Both the position numbers and the translations under genes were made by a program. From Panagrolaimus kolymaensis (lineage: Eukaryota; Nematoda; Chromadorea; Rhabditida; Panagrolaimidae): a DNA stretch of 64,000 nucleotides. Position 1 is the stretch's first letter. Every line of letters begins with the position of its first letter. The stretch is taken from the NCBI GenBank assembly GCA_028622995.1, contig JAJQJQ010000073.1, positions 558,001 through 622,000 on the forward strand, given 5' to 3'. The notes beneath the pieces are model-generated. The model worked only from the letters and a program-made list of their open reading frames with translations. It had not been told where the DNA came from and searched no databases. Shown here in pieces: positions 1-12,379 of the stretch.

Positions 1-3000
1 CGAATTCTTGCAAACATAAATAAAGTTTCTTCTCCAGTCATTTCTCTTAAAACTGCATCATATTGTGGGCAATAGCCAATGCATTCACCCGCATCCCGCC
101 AATTTGTTTTTACACTATATCCATTTATAAATGCATCCCCATCAGAAACATCATTTTCGCCTGTTAACATTTGAAAGGTTGAAGTTTTTCCTGCTCCATT
201 AATTCCCAATAATCCAAAACAATCCCCTTCTTGAACATGAAAGGTGATGCCTTTAACAGCATGGAAATTACCATACCATTTTTTTATATCTTTTACTATC
301 ACTGCTGCATCGCCAGGTTGAGCATCAGCCATTCGATGTTTTTCTGAAATGACATCAGAATCTTCAATCGATCCTCCAGCATTTTGTTCTCCTTCATTAT
401 CCCATGAATAACCTTCGTTTGAAAAATCGGCGGTTTTCTTTTTTTTGAAACTCAATTTTGACCACCAATTTTTTTCATATGCAATTGTAGTGAGCCAATA
501 AAAGAATCCTTGACCAATAAAGAATAATACAGCCAGGGCAAGACCTTTCTTATTAAAGGTGGTAAGAATGTCGTTAGTGTAAACGAGTTCTAAATTCAAT
601 AAGTTAAATAAATTTTCTTATTTGTTTGTTCCTTTAAAAAAGGATTTGCAAAATTTCATGTGTAAATTGAAAGCCGCAAAAGGATAATTTTTTAAATTTT
701 AAATAACAAAAATTAAAAAATTTTAAGCCTCAGAGAGTTGGAATTTAATCAAAGATTCGCCTAGATTATGCAACCAGAGTGCCTATTGGTTTAAGGGATG
801 GTAATGTATAATCTAGATGCGATCAGAAACCAGACAATTTCAATCATCGACCGCGACTCGATACCTATCGGCCAATGTTGGTGAACAACATGTTGTTACA
901 CCACTGAACCATCGAAGCACTAATATTTACAATTTTGATGAAGTTAATATTACCGGACTAGTTCCATCTTTTTTGGAGGTAAAAAAATTATCGAGCGCTT
1001 TTTTTAAGTTAAAGTTTTCTCAATTTCATGTTCAAAAATGGAAGAAGATGCTTACCACTTGAAGTTCCACAACATGTATGAACACTAAGTTTAATAAATT
1101 CAATGCTGCAATCCACACTGCTACAAGCTTCACGACCAAATTCATTATTATATATTTTTGTGAAAGAATTAGCTAAGGAATAAGTTGGGAATAAAAAGGA
1201 TAAAAATATTTCCACTATATACCCTGCACTATCGCTTGCAGTTTGTGAAACAATTGGAACAGCAATTAATCCAATCATCCCTGAAAAAATATATTAATTA
1301 AGTTTCGTCATATAAGACGCCGATATTTAAAAAGTTCTGTACCCCCATCGAAATTTCAACAATTTATAACACACAGGCCATTTTTTTCAAAAAAATTTCA
1401 TTTCTGAAAAACTGTCTCACCAACTTTGGTCAACATCGGTATTTTAAGTTTTTTGAAATTATTCCTCACGAAATTTCTCATGGACAGAATTAGATGTTTT
1501 TTGGAAATCTTCCTCACCAACTTTGCTCAACACCGGAGATCAAGATTTTTAGAAAATCTGTCTCAAAATAAATTTTTCTTTAAGTTTTAAAGATTTTTTT
1601 GAAATCCATCTTAACATGAATAAAATTTCCAATATTTTTAAAATTTTCCTCAATTTTTGATTATTATTTCAATAATAAGTCTTTTTTAGCACTTTGATAC
1701 ATTTGAGATTTTTAGAGCTGCTCTAAATTTTTTTTAGAGCTGCTCTAAATTTTTCTCTAACATTCATTTGCTTTTATAAACAAAAAAGAAAATGATTAGA
1801 ACCCAAAACCTCCATGCTACAAGAGGTTAGCAATAACCACTGCGCTAAAGAGGCAACAAAACCATGTGGTAATTTGCTGCTCTTGTACCAATGAGTTTAC
1901 TCCATGAATGTAAACCCGATAGTTATTGCCGAAACATTAGGCTTTTAATTCAACTTTTCCATATTTCAATTATAAATTTATTTAAAAAAATAATAACAAC
2001 TCATTTATTAACAAACAAACAAACAAAATATAACTAAACTAGTACGTTATCAAAACAATTATAAAACAAAAAGATTAAATATTACTTTCATTGATGAGTT
2101 AGTACTCTTCTTCTTCGATGTTTTCAATAGAATCTTCAGCCATTGATTCTTCTGAATTCAAAGTTTTTTTATCAGATAGTAAAAGTTCTTCAACTTCTTT
2201 TCGGCATTTTTTGTCACCAATCACATGAATATTTTGAAAATAGTTTAACTTCTTTAACAAACTTTGCAATCCTAAATCGTTATTTATATTTTATTAAAAT
2301 CTTTAAACTTTTTACCTGGAAAACATGCATTACTGACTAGAACGTTGCTACTTTCTTTTCCATATTCCCCATAAATCGCAAGATCTTCGAAAACTAAAGC
2401 TGAAGCTAATTTACACCTTCGTTCAGTCGCTAATGATAACAAAAATTTTATTTTCACGTCTTCTGTGGAATCTGGTGTTTCAGGAACATACAAAGTTGCA
2501 TTAAGAGCGACACATGGTGGCTTTTCACAATCACAGTCTAAAAACATTTTAAGAAATTATATTTTAACTATATACCTTACCAATAACAGGTGGTTTTTGA
2601 ACTAGAACGTTTAGAGTCAAGGCTGGATTTGTATGAGGTATGACAGGAGCCGGCTCATATAAAGCTCCGAGAAGAATAACAACAGAATTTTCACAACTAG
2701 CACGTAATCTTTCCATCATTGCCTGAAGTTGGTCACACTCATGATGATGTCGATAGATACTTTGGAATTTTTGCTCGTGCACTTAAAAGAAAACAAATTT
2801 ATACACCTTTTGGTACGCTAATATCTTAACTATATAAATAAAAATTGTGAATTTTAAGGTTATCAACGTTTCTTAAATGAAACATTAAAAAATCTGGTTA
2901 CGAATAATTTGATGCCAACTACTTACAATTTTCAATCAATAACAGAACCCATTTTGAACAGATTTAGCCAATTGTCTAATAACCACTTTTTTGAAATTTC

Positions 3001-6000
3001 AAGAGATTTAGAAGGCAACGTTTTAGTTCGAATTGGACACTTTATTAGATCTGAAACTTTCATGAGTCATGGTCCAAAGAAAACAACATTACATCAATTG
3101 TTTAAAGTAATTTTTTTCTAAATTTAGATTTTCTTTAAATTTTTTTTATAGGAGAAGCCTGATCTTTCTAAAATTCCAGAAGTGATTCCTCCAAACGATC
3201 TAGATGTTAAAAGATTTGATGCATTGGTTGTTGCTATGGAAAAACTTATGCCAAATGAAGACTTCATCGAACTCAAAACTCTTCCAGACTTTATTAAGAA
3301 TTCAAAACCAGAAGATTTCAATAATCTTTTAAAACGAATAAACGATAACACGTTGGTAGTTGCTGAATCATTTATGAACTCTCCTAATATTAACGAACTA
3401 GATGTCAATGATTTTCTGAAGGATTCAAAGATTTGGAAGTCATGGAACCCTCCATCAATTAATGAAGTTGAAAGCTTTGCTGAACAAATCGTAGATTCAA
3501 ATGAGGCCGTTGAAATTGCAATTCAAGATTCTCAAGATAATGGCGCAGGGAAGAACCAACCATCAATATCTTCGCAGAGTAATTCAACTGTTATCAGTTC
3601 AAGAAAACGTGGAAGGCCTCGCAAACAAACATAATAATTGTTTTATAATTGTTTTGATAACGTACTAGTTTAGTTATATTTTGTTTGTTTGTTTGTTAAT
3701 AAATGAGTTGTTATTATTTTTTTAAATAAATTTATAATTGAAATATGGAAAAGTTGAATTAAAAGCCTAATGTTTCGGCAATAACTATCGGGTTTACATT
3801 CATGGAGTAAACTCATTGGTACAAGAGCAGCAAATTACCACATGGTTTTGTTGCCTCTTTAGCGCAGTGGTTATTGCTAACCTCTTGTAGCATGGAGGTT
3901 TTGGGTTCTAATCATTTTCTTTTTTGTTTATAAAAGCAAATGAATGTTAGAGAAAAATTTAGAGCAGCTCTAAAAATCTCAAATGTATCAAAGTGCTAAA
4001 AAAGACTTATTATTGAAATAATAATCAAAAATTGAGGAAAATTTTAAAAATATTGGAAATTTTATTCATGTTAAGATGGATTTCAAAAAAATCTTTAAAA
4101 TTTTTAAAAATGGATGTTTTTCTGGAAAACATTGAAATCGAACAATTTATCCTCATTTACCAAAACAAAGTTTAAAAAAATCTGAGATTTCGATGCTGAG
4201 AAAAATCTTGAGGAAGATTTCCAAAAAATTTCAAATTCTGTCCATGAGAAATTTGGTGAGGAAGAATTTAAAAAATACTTTCATTTCGATGATGAAAATG
4301 GGGTGAGGAGATTTTTATAAAATGTTGAATTTTCGATGGGGGTACAGAACTTTTTAAATATCGGCGTCTTATATTTATAATTTGGAAAATAATAATTTCC
4401 TTTTATCTTCCATACCTGTAATAATATTATACATAACAATCATTGTATAACCTTTGGGAGCGCTATCAAAAATAAATGAAAATGTGTAAACTAAAGGCAA
4501 TGCAGTCCATCCATAAAGAAGCATAATAACAATTAATTCAATAATATTTGCTCCTCGAGAAACATATTGTTTAACATCAAATAATTTATATACGACTAAA
4601 AACATTAGCGTTGGAATAAGATAACATACTCCATCCCAAACAGCAGTAGTTAACCAATACATCCATGGTCGAATTCCAGCCATCATTTGCATATGTTTTA
4701 CTTTTTTCTTTCTTTCACGAATGATGAAACTTGAATATCCCGAAACTACCATACTCATTGAAACTATTACAGCATAACCAATAATAGAAGCAGATGTTTT
4801 ACTAATATCTTTATTTTTAAGCGAATCTGCATTTGTTGGTGGTAAAGGATGATTAATAACCGAAATACTAACTCGTCGATTTAATGCTTGTCGAAGGATA
4901 TATGTATCTGCCGCGATTACACTGGTTGCAGGTGAATGAATTCCAAAATTATTGAATGCGCTATTAATCAAAGTTAAATTCGAATTGATATCAGTGAAAT
5001 TAAATGCAATGGGACTGTGTAAACCAAAATGGCGGGTACCTTTCTGAAGAAAGAAAAAAATTATAAATTTATTAAATTTTTAAATATAGCATGTCAAAAA
5101 AATTTGACGTTCAAAAATTCGTTAGCTTTTCGATACGCTGTTATAAAATGTAGCCACGATTTTTTTATTATTTTAAAATGCAAAAACTTACCGATTGAGT
5201 ATCTCTTACAATTGCATCCATCATTTCATCTCCTGTATTTGACGATGATATATTAAAATTCAATCCTATATTTTCATCAGAGATTATTTGTCGCATCGAA
5301 CTAAAAAAATATACAATTTTTTTTAAGTTTAGAAAATCCAAAAACTTTAAAAAAATATTTATAAAAATATTCTTACTCTGCCATTGAATTCAAAGTATAA
5401 ATATATGCTCGTTCTTTTTTAGCATAAATAAATAAATTTAAATCTAATGGATCTTGTTCTTTTGGACCGGGAATATTGCTTGAAGCCCAAACTAATAAAG
5501 CCATATAAAGAACGGGAACAATAAGTTGAGGGATAAATTGAGTCCATTTTCGCATAAAATAAATTCCACGTTTAATAAAAAGTGCTTTCGTGTGTGCCCA
5601 ATAATATGCTCCACCAGTGTATCTTTCACTTGCCCTAGCATTTTCAAGCTTTTCATAATCTCGATTATGATTTCCATAATCCATTGCTTCATCAGCTCCT
5701 TCTTCAACTCGTTTACGTTCATTTGCAACTTCATTAACTTTAAGAAATACTTCTTCCATTGTGGTTATTGAAACTCCAAAGGATTCAATATTTAATGGAC
5801 CTTGAGAACCTTCAAGAGCTTTGAACATGGCTGGAAAAGCGGAACGATCGGAACTTGGAAGTAAGAATAACCCTTCTGAGCCAACAGTGGAATGCATTTC
5901 CGCGGTGATACTATATCGTTGAAGTAAAACCAAAGTATCCGTATAAGCATTTTGAAGTTGAGATGGGGTTAAGCCTTGGTTAAAAACTATAGTTAAATGA

Positions 6001-9000
6001 TATCCAGCACCATAAAGATTTTTTAAAAACATATTTGAACCCATACATTGTAATTGTCCATGAGCCATGATAGCTATTCGATCACCAAGAAGATCGGCTT
6101 CTTCCATGTAATGAGTTGTAAGTAGCATAGTTCGTTTAGCTTTTTCACTTTGAAGTAAAGTCCATGTTTCATGTCTTGCGCCTGGATCCATACCCGAAGT
6201 AGGTTCATCCAGCATTACAATTTCCGATCCACCAATAAGAGCAATGGAAAGAGAAAGTTTACGTTTTTGTCCACCCGAAAGTGTCCCAGCAAGGTCATCC
6301 CTTTTAAATTCAATCTTTAATCTTGTAAGAATATCGATAGCTTCTTGAGGATCCCAATCTCGACCTTTAAGTTTACAAAAAAATTCCAAATGTTCCATAA
6401 CGGTTAAAGTATCAAATAAAGTATTATATTGTGGGCATAAACCCAATGATTTTCTAATAGTTGATAAAGCATCTCGAATATCATAATTATTTATATATGC
6501 CGTTCCCGATGAAGCAGGTATGACTCCAGTTAACATAGAAAAGGTTGTACTCTTTCCTGCACCATTATGTCCCAAAAGTGCAGTCAATTGTCCGGGATAC
6601 ATTTTAAAATTTAAATTATCCACTGCTTTTTTCTCTGATTCTTTACCAAATTTACAATCAAATAATTTTTTTACGATACTCGTTCCATAAGTTTTGGATA
6701 AATTTGAAATTACAATGCTTGGATCAAGAGGTGGATCGGCTTCAATATTTCCAGCTGGAACGTTATCATAATTTGGATAATCATCATGCAAATTCTTTTT
6801 CTTTTGTCGAGCATGTGGGAACCAATAAGATGGCTGAAAAAAAAATGTTGGATAAAAGGAGAAGAAACAATCAGGGCTCTGGCGACGAAAAAAGGTAAAA
6901 ATATTTTTATTTTATGTATGTCTTTCGAGTAAGAAAACTAATAATAATTTCCCAAAAAATGAAAGTTAATTTATGCGAATTTTCAACCGTCAGTTTTCAA
7001 GAAAAAAATAATAAAGTAAACTCACCAAAAACATAAACCATGGCTTTTGTGGAACTCCTTCACCTCCAGGATTTACAGCTTCCACGTACCAAGTAATTAA
7101 AGCAAAAATATAAACATCAACTATGAGCATAACAAAAATATGCATCATTGTTAATGATTCATCTGGGGATGGAGGAGTGGCGATTTCACCCCAATGTAAA
7201 CCAGAAGCTTGAGTTTCATGTTGAGCAATTAAAGTTAATCCCAGAGTCAGAGCTATATCAGGATTAAGGCAATTAAAAAGTCTTACACCCAATGTGGAAG
7301 GAGATTGTTGATCAAGATTACTAAAATATGAATACCAAAAATAAAGCAACATCCATCCAACCACAGCCATTAATGTTCCAGCAGTGCCTGATTGAAGAAA
7401 AGTGGAAATCATAAATGCAAAATATGTGGCATTTAAGGCATAAAGTAAAAATAATACAAATCCTATCGATGGATCACTTTTTTTCGTAATAAAATACATA
7501 AAAACTGTTAATACAATAACCATAAATAACATTTTAATATAATTAATAATTAAATATGCTACCCAATTTATCCATTGTTCTAAACCCATTACTTTCATAT
7601 ATTCTTTCAATTTATTTTCCTTTTCCATAACTATTTGACGAACGATATAAATGACACTAGTCATCGTGGAAAATACAATGATGGTTGGGAGGAAGAAGGC
7701 TCCGATTTCGATAATTTTTGATGAATACGCAGGGAAGGGGAATCGTTGGATCTGAAATAATTAAAACTGATATTTGGAGCTTTAAAAATCAGTTTTTCAA
7801 ATTTTATTTTTTTTTGTGAATAAAAAATTAGGTTTAAAAAAACAAATGAAGAAAGGCGCAAAATGTCTCAAAAATTGTTTAAAAGAATGTCAGTCACAAA
7901 TTACAAAAAAAAAAATGCGACTGAAATATCCTTCAACTAAAATGTTTGTACAATTTTCAAAAAAGAAACATTTACCATTAATAAATATTTATTTGTTGTT
8001 GCTTCACTACTATTAAATCTATAGGTTTCTGGATTTACTCCAGATATAACTAAAGCCACTGAAGCATCAATTGCACGTTGAATGGTTAAAAATCCTTCTT
8101 GCCAATAACCTGGTTCTCCACCATCTGCGTCATCTTTATTTATTGGACCAGAAATATATATGATTGAAAACAATTCCGTTGTGTCCCATGGAGTATATCC
8201 ATCTCCATCGGGTTTGATTCGACGTTTAGTGTTTGCTAATCGAATGGTATAAGAGATATTTAAATTTGGATTATTCATATCGCCATTAGCAAAATCTTTA
8301 TCAAAAATTATTCCACCTAAAAAAAAGTTATAAAAATACATATTTTTTAAGTGATCGCGATCTAAGACTTTTTCTGTTTATTTTTTCGTGGCAAAACAAA
8401 AATTAGTCCGACATGAATATCTCAAATTTTTTGGTAAACGATTTTTTAAAAAATTTGAATAAAGCTTACCAATAACAGGATTTCCACATTGTTGAATATA
8501 GGATTGCTTGATGCTGCTAATTAATGCTGCTTCATCAGTAAAATTTTGAATGGTTGAAAAAGTTGGAATTGTATGATCACCCAAATAGTTGGGTAAATCA
8601 GGTAGAAATCTTTTTAAAACTTGATTGATTGGTTCAACGATGTCTTTGCTATTGAAACGTTGCTAAAAATATGTATTATTTTTAATATCATTAAAATTTC
8701 CGCGTTGAAACTCCCGGGATTAAATTTATTTTTACAAATATTTTTAGAAAATTTATTAAAACAAAATTTTTGCAAAGTTTTTTTTCGGAAATCGAGCAGT
8801 AATAAACTTACATTAAAAATTTTCATTATTTTATCTGTATTTGGTGTAGAAGGAGCATAATAAAATTCCACAAAAATATTTGTTACATTTTTTCCATTGG
8901 TTGCCATTGAAGAATTACTATATAAAAATTCGCAATCAAGTTTTTTACCACTCAAAATTGTTTGCATATCAAAAATTGTTGCCTAAAAAAATATTAATAT

Positions 9001-9382
9001 TTTCGATTTTAATTCTTTTATAAAAAAAGTCTCACTTCCGTGGGTTTACTAATATTTGGTGGAATGATGAAATCAAGGGATGAACCCGTGATGGGCCATG
9101 ATGGATATCTAGTGACACCATAATTTTCTTCAAATTTACTTCGAAGCTATAAAAAAATATTTAATAATAAATAATATTTACATTTTTTCTTTATTTTATT
9201 TTTTTGGAATATTCAAGCTTTTGTGCAAACATAAAAAAAAAACCAACCCCAATCATAGCGCCAAAACTGACGCATATCAAAACCAAAGGCAACAAAAATT
9301 CAAACGCTGTAAACACAGGGGAACGAATTTGAGTTAAATAATTTCTCCATAAGAGAAGTTTTAACTGTGATAATCTTCCCAT
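1..9382 (-). CDS. ABCA-class ABC transporter, 3' end beyond window
   Basis: Full-size ABCA-type lipid/sterol transporter of a membrane compartment (family knowledge). Exons, all rejoining in frame: 9382-9248, 9146-9036, 8982-8812, 8662-8470, 8316-7976, 7751-7026, 6833-5377, 5300-5192, 5043-4416, 1280-1056, 589 to the edge; about 1,560 residues are present. The first exon has the cytosolic helix and TM1 ([11 protein letters not shown] then hydrophobic), followed by a large extracellular loop and the first TM bundle in the sixth exon. The seventh exon holds NBD1 with Walker [10 protein letters not shown], signature LSGGQKRKL and Walker [12 protein letters not shown]. The second TM bundle follows (5043-4416, 1280-1056). 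The last exon starts NBD2 with Walker A GINGAGKT; its signature and Walker B lie outside the window. The 3,135-bp intron between 4416 and 1280 is almost entirely a transposon; without it the intron would be about 65 bp. Relatives include ced-7 and the abt genes; which one is not decidable here. Confidence 0.93.
590..1055. other. anomalous 466-bp intron of the ABCA gene
   Basis: This intron is several times longer than most neighbours. Its middle (about 725-980) is less AT-rich and less repetitive than the surrounding introns. An open plus-strand stretch from 817 reads 55 codons up to a possible donor at 982, but it matches nothing I recognise. On the minus strand the piece at about 850-925 has an A-box-like TGGTTCAGTGGT and, 44 bases later, a poor B-box-like GGTATCGAGTC. 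I see no terminal repeats. It may be an old insertion or a regulatory block. Confidence 0.35.
1310..2069. repeat. left inverted arm (760 bp)
   Basis: It is mirrored at 3638-4374. The inner ~430 bp is nearly identical between arms, while the outer ~300 bp has diverged and shows repeated motifs of the type GAGGAAGATTT. The left arm has one extra ~22-bp unit (AGAGCTGCTCTAAAT plus a T-run, about 1715-1755), which accounts for the length difference between the arms. Confidence 0.9.
1790..1854 (-). other. tRNA-like pol III box sequence in left arm
   Basis: Read on the minus strand it starts GCCTCTTTAGCGCAGTGG, like the 5' half of an elongator tRNA-Met, with an A-box TAGCGCAGTGG. A B-box-like GGGTTCTAATC follows about 44-45 bases later, the spacing of a real tRNA. 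A 5-bp anticodon-type stem (ACCTC/GAGGT) can form but with a 10-base loop, and no 3' acceptor strand is present, so it is not a functional tRNA. Confidence 0.55.
2099..2719 (-). CDS. element-borne protein of unknown family (acidic C-terminus)
   Basis: Three exons: 2719-2581, 2537-2316 and 2271-2099, joined in phase 1 at both junctions (VIDCDC and CFPGLQSLL cross the junctions). The start is the ATG pair at 2719. A frame stop lies just upstream of a TTTTAAG acceptor at 2783, which may be a trans-splice site. The ~177-residue product begins [12 protein letters not shown], has a Cys pattern DCDCEKPPC, a mixed middle domain and an acidic tail rich in Glu and Ser. I recognise no family. It is divergently paired with the AT-hook gene inside the long-arm element. 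Confidence 0.65.
2912..3634 (+). CDS. element-borne protein of unknown family with C-terminal AT-hook
   Basis: Two exons, 2912-3106 and 3152-3634, separated by a 45-bp GT...TATAG intron in phase 0 (HQLFK then EKPDL), giving about 225 residues. The last residues contain KRGRPRK, a canonical AT-hook (minor-groove DNA binding), preceded by a Ser/Gln/Asn-rich linker. The body is helical and charged with no signal peptide or membrane segment. An AT-hook would suit binding of AT-rich inverted arms, but that is inference. The start is the first ATG in frame after the divergent promoter region. Confidence 0.7.
3638..4374. repeat. right inverted arm (737 bp)
   Basis: It mirrors the left arm, starting 3 bases after the stop codon of the plus-strand element gene, so that gene's 3' UTR and polyadenylation signals must lie inside the arm. 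Short iterated motifs in the outer third (TGAGGAAAATTT, GAGGAAGATTT, GTGAGGAAGAATTT) could be transposase-binding sites; that is inference. Confidence 0.9.
3853..3917 (+). other. tRNA-like pol III box sequence in right arm
   Basis: Mirror copy of the left-arm sequence, with identical A-box, anticodon-type stem and B-box-like bases. Both copies face inward-to-outward in the same sense relative to the element (5' end toward the centre), so any pol III transcript would read toward the terminus. Confidence 0.55.
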
Positions 9383-12379
9383 GGCATATGTAACATATGT
9401 TTGTTGTTGGAGGCGACTATGAGGGGAAGCAGCTCAAAAAGTTGGACCAAAGTGCTAAAATTCAAGAGTATTTTTTTTAAATCTAATATAAGCTACTCTA
9501 TTTGTAAAAACGCGCAAAGTCAAAAAAAGTTTCATCGAAGAAAAAAAAATGATGTACCCGGAAGAGAAGCAACAAAAAATTTGCTCTAATGTCAATGATC
9601 ACTTTTTTTTTTGATATAGCTTTTTTTACTCTCGTTTAATTTTTTGTTGCTAGAATTGAAGAAGAAAAAATCAGAAAAAAAAGGAATGATATTTGTTGCT
9701 TGATATTTATATTCCTATGAAGCAACAATGAGTGAGTATAAAGTGCATCATCACGTCATAAAAAAAAGGTAAAAAGTTTATCTTTTTTTTATGCTGCTAG
9801 ATGGATTCTTTTCTGGAAGTACATACATACACAAATTTTTAAGATAGGTGCGTTTCTTCCTTCTCCAAAAGCATAGAAGAAAAAAACGACTTTACCCTTT
9901 TTTGGAAGAGAAAATGACTCATACTTTTGAAATATGGAAAAATAAAATAAATACGTTTTTTTTGCAATCATCAAAAAAGCTTTAAATTCTTTTCCTAAAA
10001 AGCTTAAACGCTTTTTTTTCTTCTTCGTTATCAAGAATTTTTTATAACGTCTTCTAATAAAGTTTTTTAGAGAAAATTCAAAAAAAGTACTCGGTAAGTT
10101 AAAAAAAAAGACAATAGAAAATTAAAAATGACTAAAGCTTTGCAAAAAAAATTTATAGCAAAGTGAACAAAAAATTTATTGAATTTTTAAAAAGGATTTA
10201 TTTGAAATTGGATATTCACACTACTAAAAAAAGGTAGTATTGCTCATTTTTATACATGGTCAAAATTAAAATTGATGTAACTAAAAAAGGTAGAAAATGT
10301 GAAATTCGAAAAAAAAACAAATAATTTTCAAAAAATAAAAACTTTATTAAAATTTTAAATGTCCAAGCCCAAAAATTTCCTTGTATCAAAATAATTGAAC
10401 GATAGTTTATTAAAAAAATTATGCTTATTATAAAAAAATTTATGCTAGACGACTTTGATATTTTCCCTTTAAAACTTCGCACAAAACTATGATGATTTAA
10501 GAAAATAGAAAATAATTAACAAAAAAAATTCTCAATTTCTCATATTGACTTAACAACCTTTAATACCAGCATAAATAAGTTAATGGAATAATTCTAAAAA
10601 AATGAGTCTTAAAAAAGAGAAGGGGTAACAACAAAGACAAAAAGAAAGAAAAAGCAGACGATGTTTGAGATAACAGTCATCGTCTCTAATACTTTCTCAT
10701 ACATATTTTTTGGGACATCTTTGTGTCGACTTCGATGAAAATAAAAATTTAACAAGCAAAAAACAAATAAAACTTGCAAAAAAAAAAGAGAGAAGAAACT
10801 ATTAAAAAATAAAATTTTGCAAAAAATTTTATGGTAACTATTCTCACAAAAAATGTGAAGATTATCTATTTCTTAACCTCCACAAAAAATAACTTTTTAT
10901 GGAATGCTTTTTCTTTAAAAAAAAATGTAAAAATATGAAAGGCGTTTATGTACTTTTTCAACTCCAACCTATCTTCTTTTTTCACCAAACACACGTTTGA
11001 TAGTTGAGAAGTTCCATATAGATATTTGACTATTCGTCACAATTCCTTTATTTATATGATATCAAGGAAGAAGGAAAAAACAAAAATTATTCACCTTTTT
11101 TCCTCCTTTCTTAGTCAAACATTTTTTGTACCTCTTTGACGCCATCTTTTTATTTTATTATCATCCTCGTCGTCGATGGTGTCAAAGCTAACTCTTCCTT
11201 AAATAAAAAGCAAATAAACGAAAGGGATGGAACGTAAAAGGAGTAAAAGCTCAGGCACAAACACAAAGTTGATACATATAACATTTTTTTACCATTTTAA
11301 GCACAAACAAATAAAAATATAAATAAAAAAATGAATGAGATTGATGAGAGTGAATAAATGATGCCATTGTCGTTTAATGACGTGCTATATTTTTCTTAAT
11401 ATGTTTGAGGAATGATAAGAAAATAAAACAAAGGAAAAAATTTAATGGAAATGCAAGCAAGGCTACGTCTTTCACCACATTCACATAATCGGCACAAATA
11501 GAGTAAATTCTTATCATCTTTTCTTTTTTATTTTAACCACCACTAATCACCACATAAAAATGACTGATTATGAGAGAAAGAAATTATATGATGTTTTTTG
11601 TTGTTGGAACAATTAAAACATTCATTTCTGCAAAAAATTATGTTCACTACTAAAATTAAAGCAATTAGCATATTCACATACATCACATCACGTCAGTTAT
11701 AAAGTTGAATGATTTTCTTTATTTTTAGCTTTGATCATTTTTTTAAACATGTTGTTATTGTTTTATTAAGATTTTCTTTGTGTATGTATAAAGTTTTAAG
11801 AATCCATAGTTTTGCAGTAATAACAACAATAGCACCAAAAATACAATGCAATCAACAGAGACAGAAAAAAAAGGTGACAATGAAACTTTTTCTGTTTCAC
11901 CAAATATTGTAATTTTTTAATTTTTTTTAAAATCAAATTTTTACCTTTTCAAATCAGGTTTTCCAAAATTATGACTTCTTTTTTTTTCAGCTGGGTGACA
12001 AACAATTCTCTGATTACATTAATTAATAATAACAAAAAATAGTTAATACAAGAATGAGCAAACAGCGACTTAGGTTGAAAAAGTAAATTCAAAGATAAAT
12101 GGGAAGAAAGGCTTTTTTAAAAGCTTAAGATTTTCTTATGAAAAACAAAAATGAAGAGAGAAAGAATTTTTACAAAATAAAAAAGCATGAACCACTAAAT
12201 TACAAAGTCTAAATTATTTAAACAATTTTATAAAAATAATGTTAGTAAACTTTGTGTAAAAAAAACTGGCAATTTTTGTTTTCATGACAGAAATTTTAAG
12301 TTATTTATTAAATTATTATTCATTAATTGTTAATACAGAGTTAGAAATGATTACATATAAAAATATTTTTGTCTTTCAT
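9383..12379. other. gene-free interval between ABCA gene and collagen
   Basis: About 3 kb of AT-rich sequence with A and T homopolymers; all open frames are short, low-complexity Lys/Phe/Ile strings with no splice partners. It should hold the ABCA promoter and the collagen 3' end. A small perfect hairpin (AGACGATG...CATCGTCT) lies near 10657-10686. I see no gene, tRNA or repeat with target duplications. Confidence 0.6.

Larger units (their letters stand above)
1310..4374. mobile_element. long-terminal-inverted-repeat DNA element with two divergent genes
   Basis: The outermost ATATAAGACGCCG at 1310 is mirrored by CGGCGTCTTATAT ending at 4374, and the next ~30 bases mirror each other almost perfectly. 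The arms run 1310-2069 and 3638-4374. The target duplication is either TA or ATAT; because both are palindromic the exact edge is ambiguous by up to 3 bases. The element sits in an ABCA intron that would otherwise be about 65 bp. Between the arms are two divergently transcribed spliced genes (2099-2719 minus, 2912-3634 plus) with a shared ~190-bp promoter interval. Neither protein shows a DDE transposase, replicase or integrase motif that I can recognise, so it may be non-autonomous with cargo, or mobilised by an unrecognised enzyme. The superfamily is unassigned. Confidence 0.9.
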
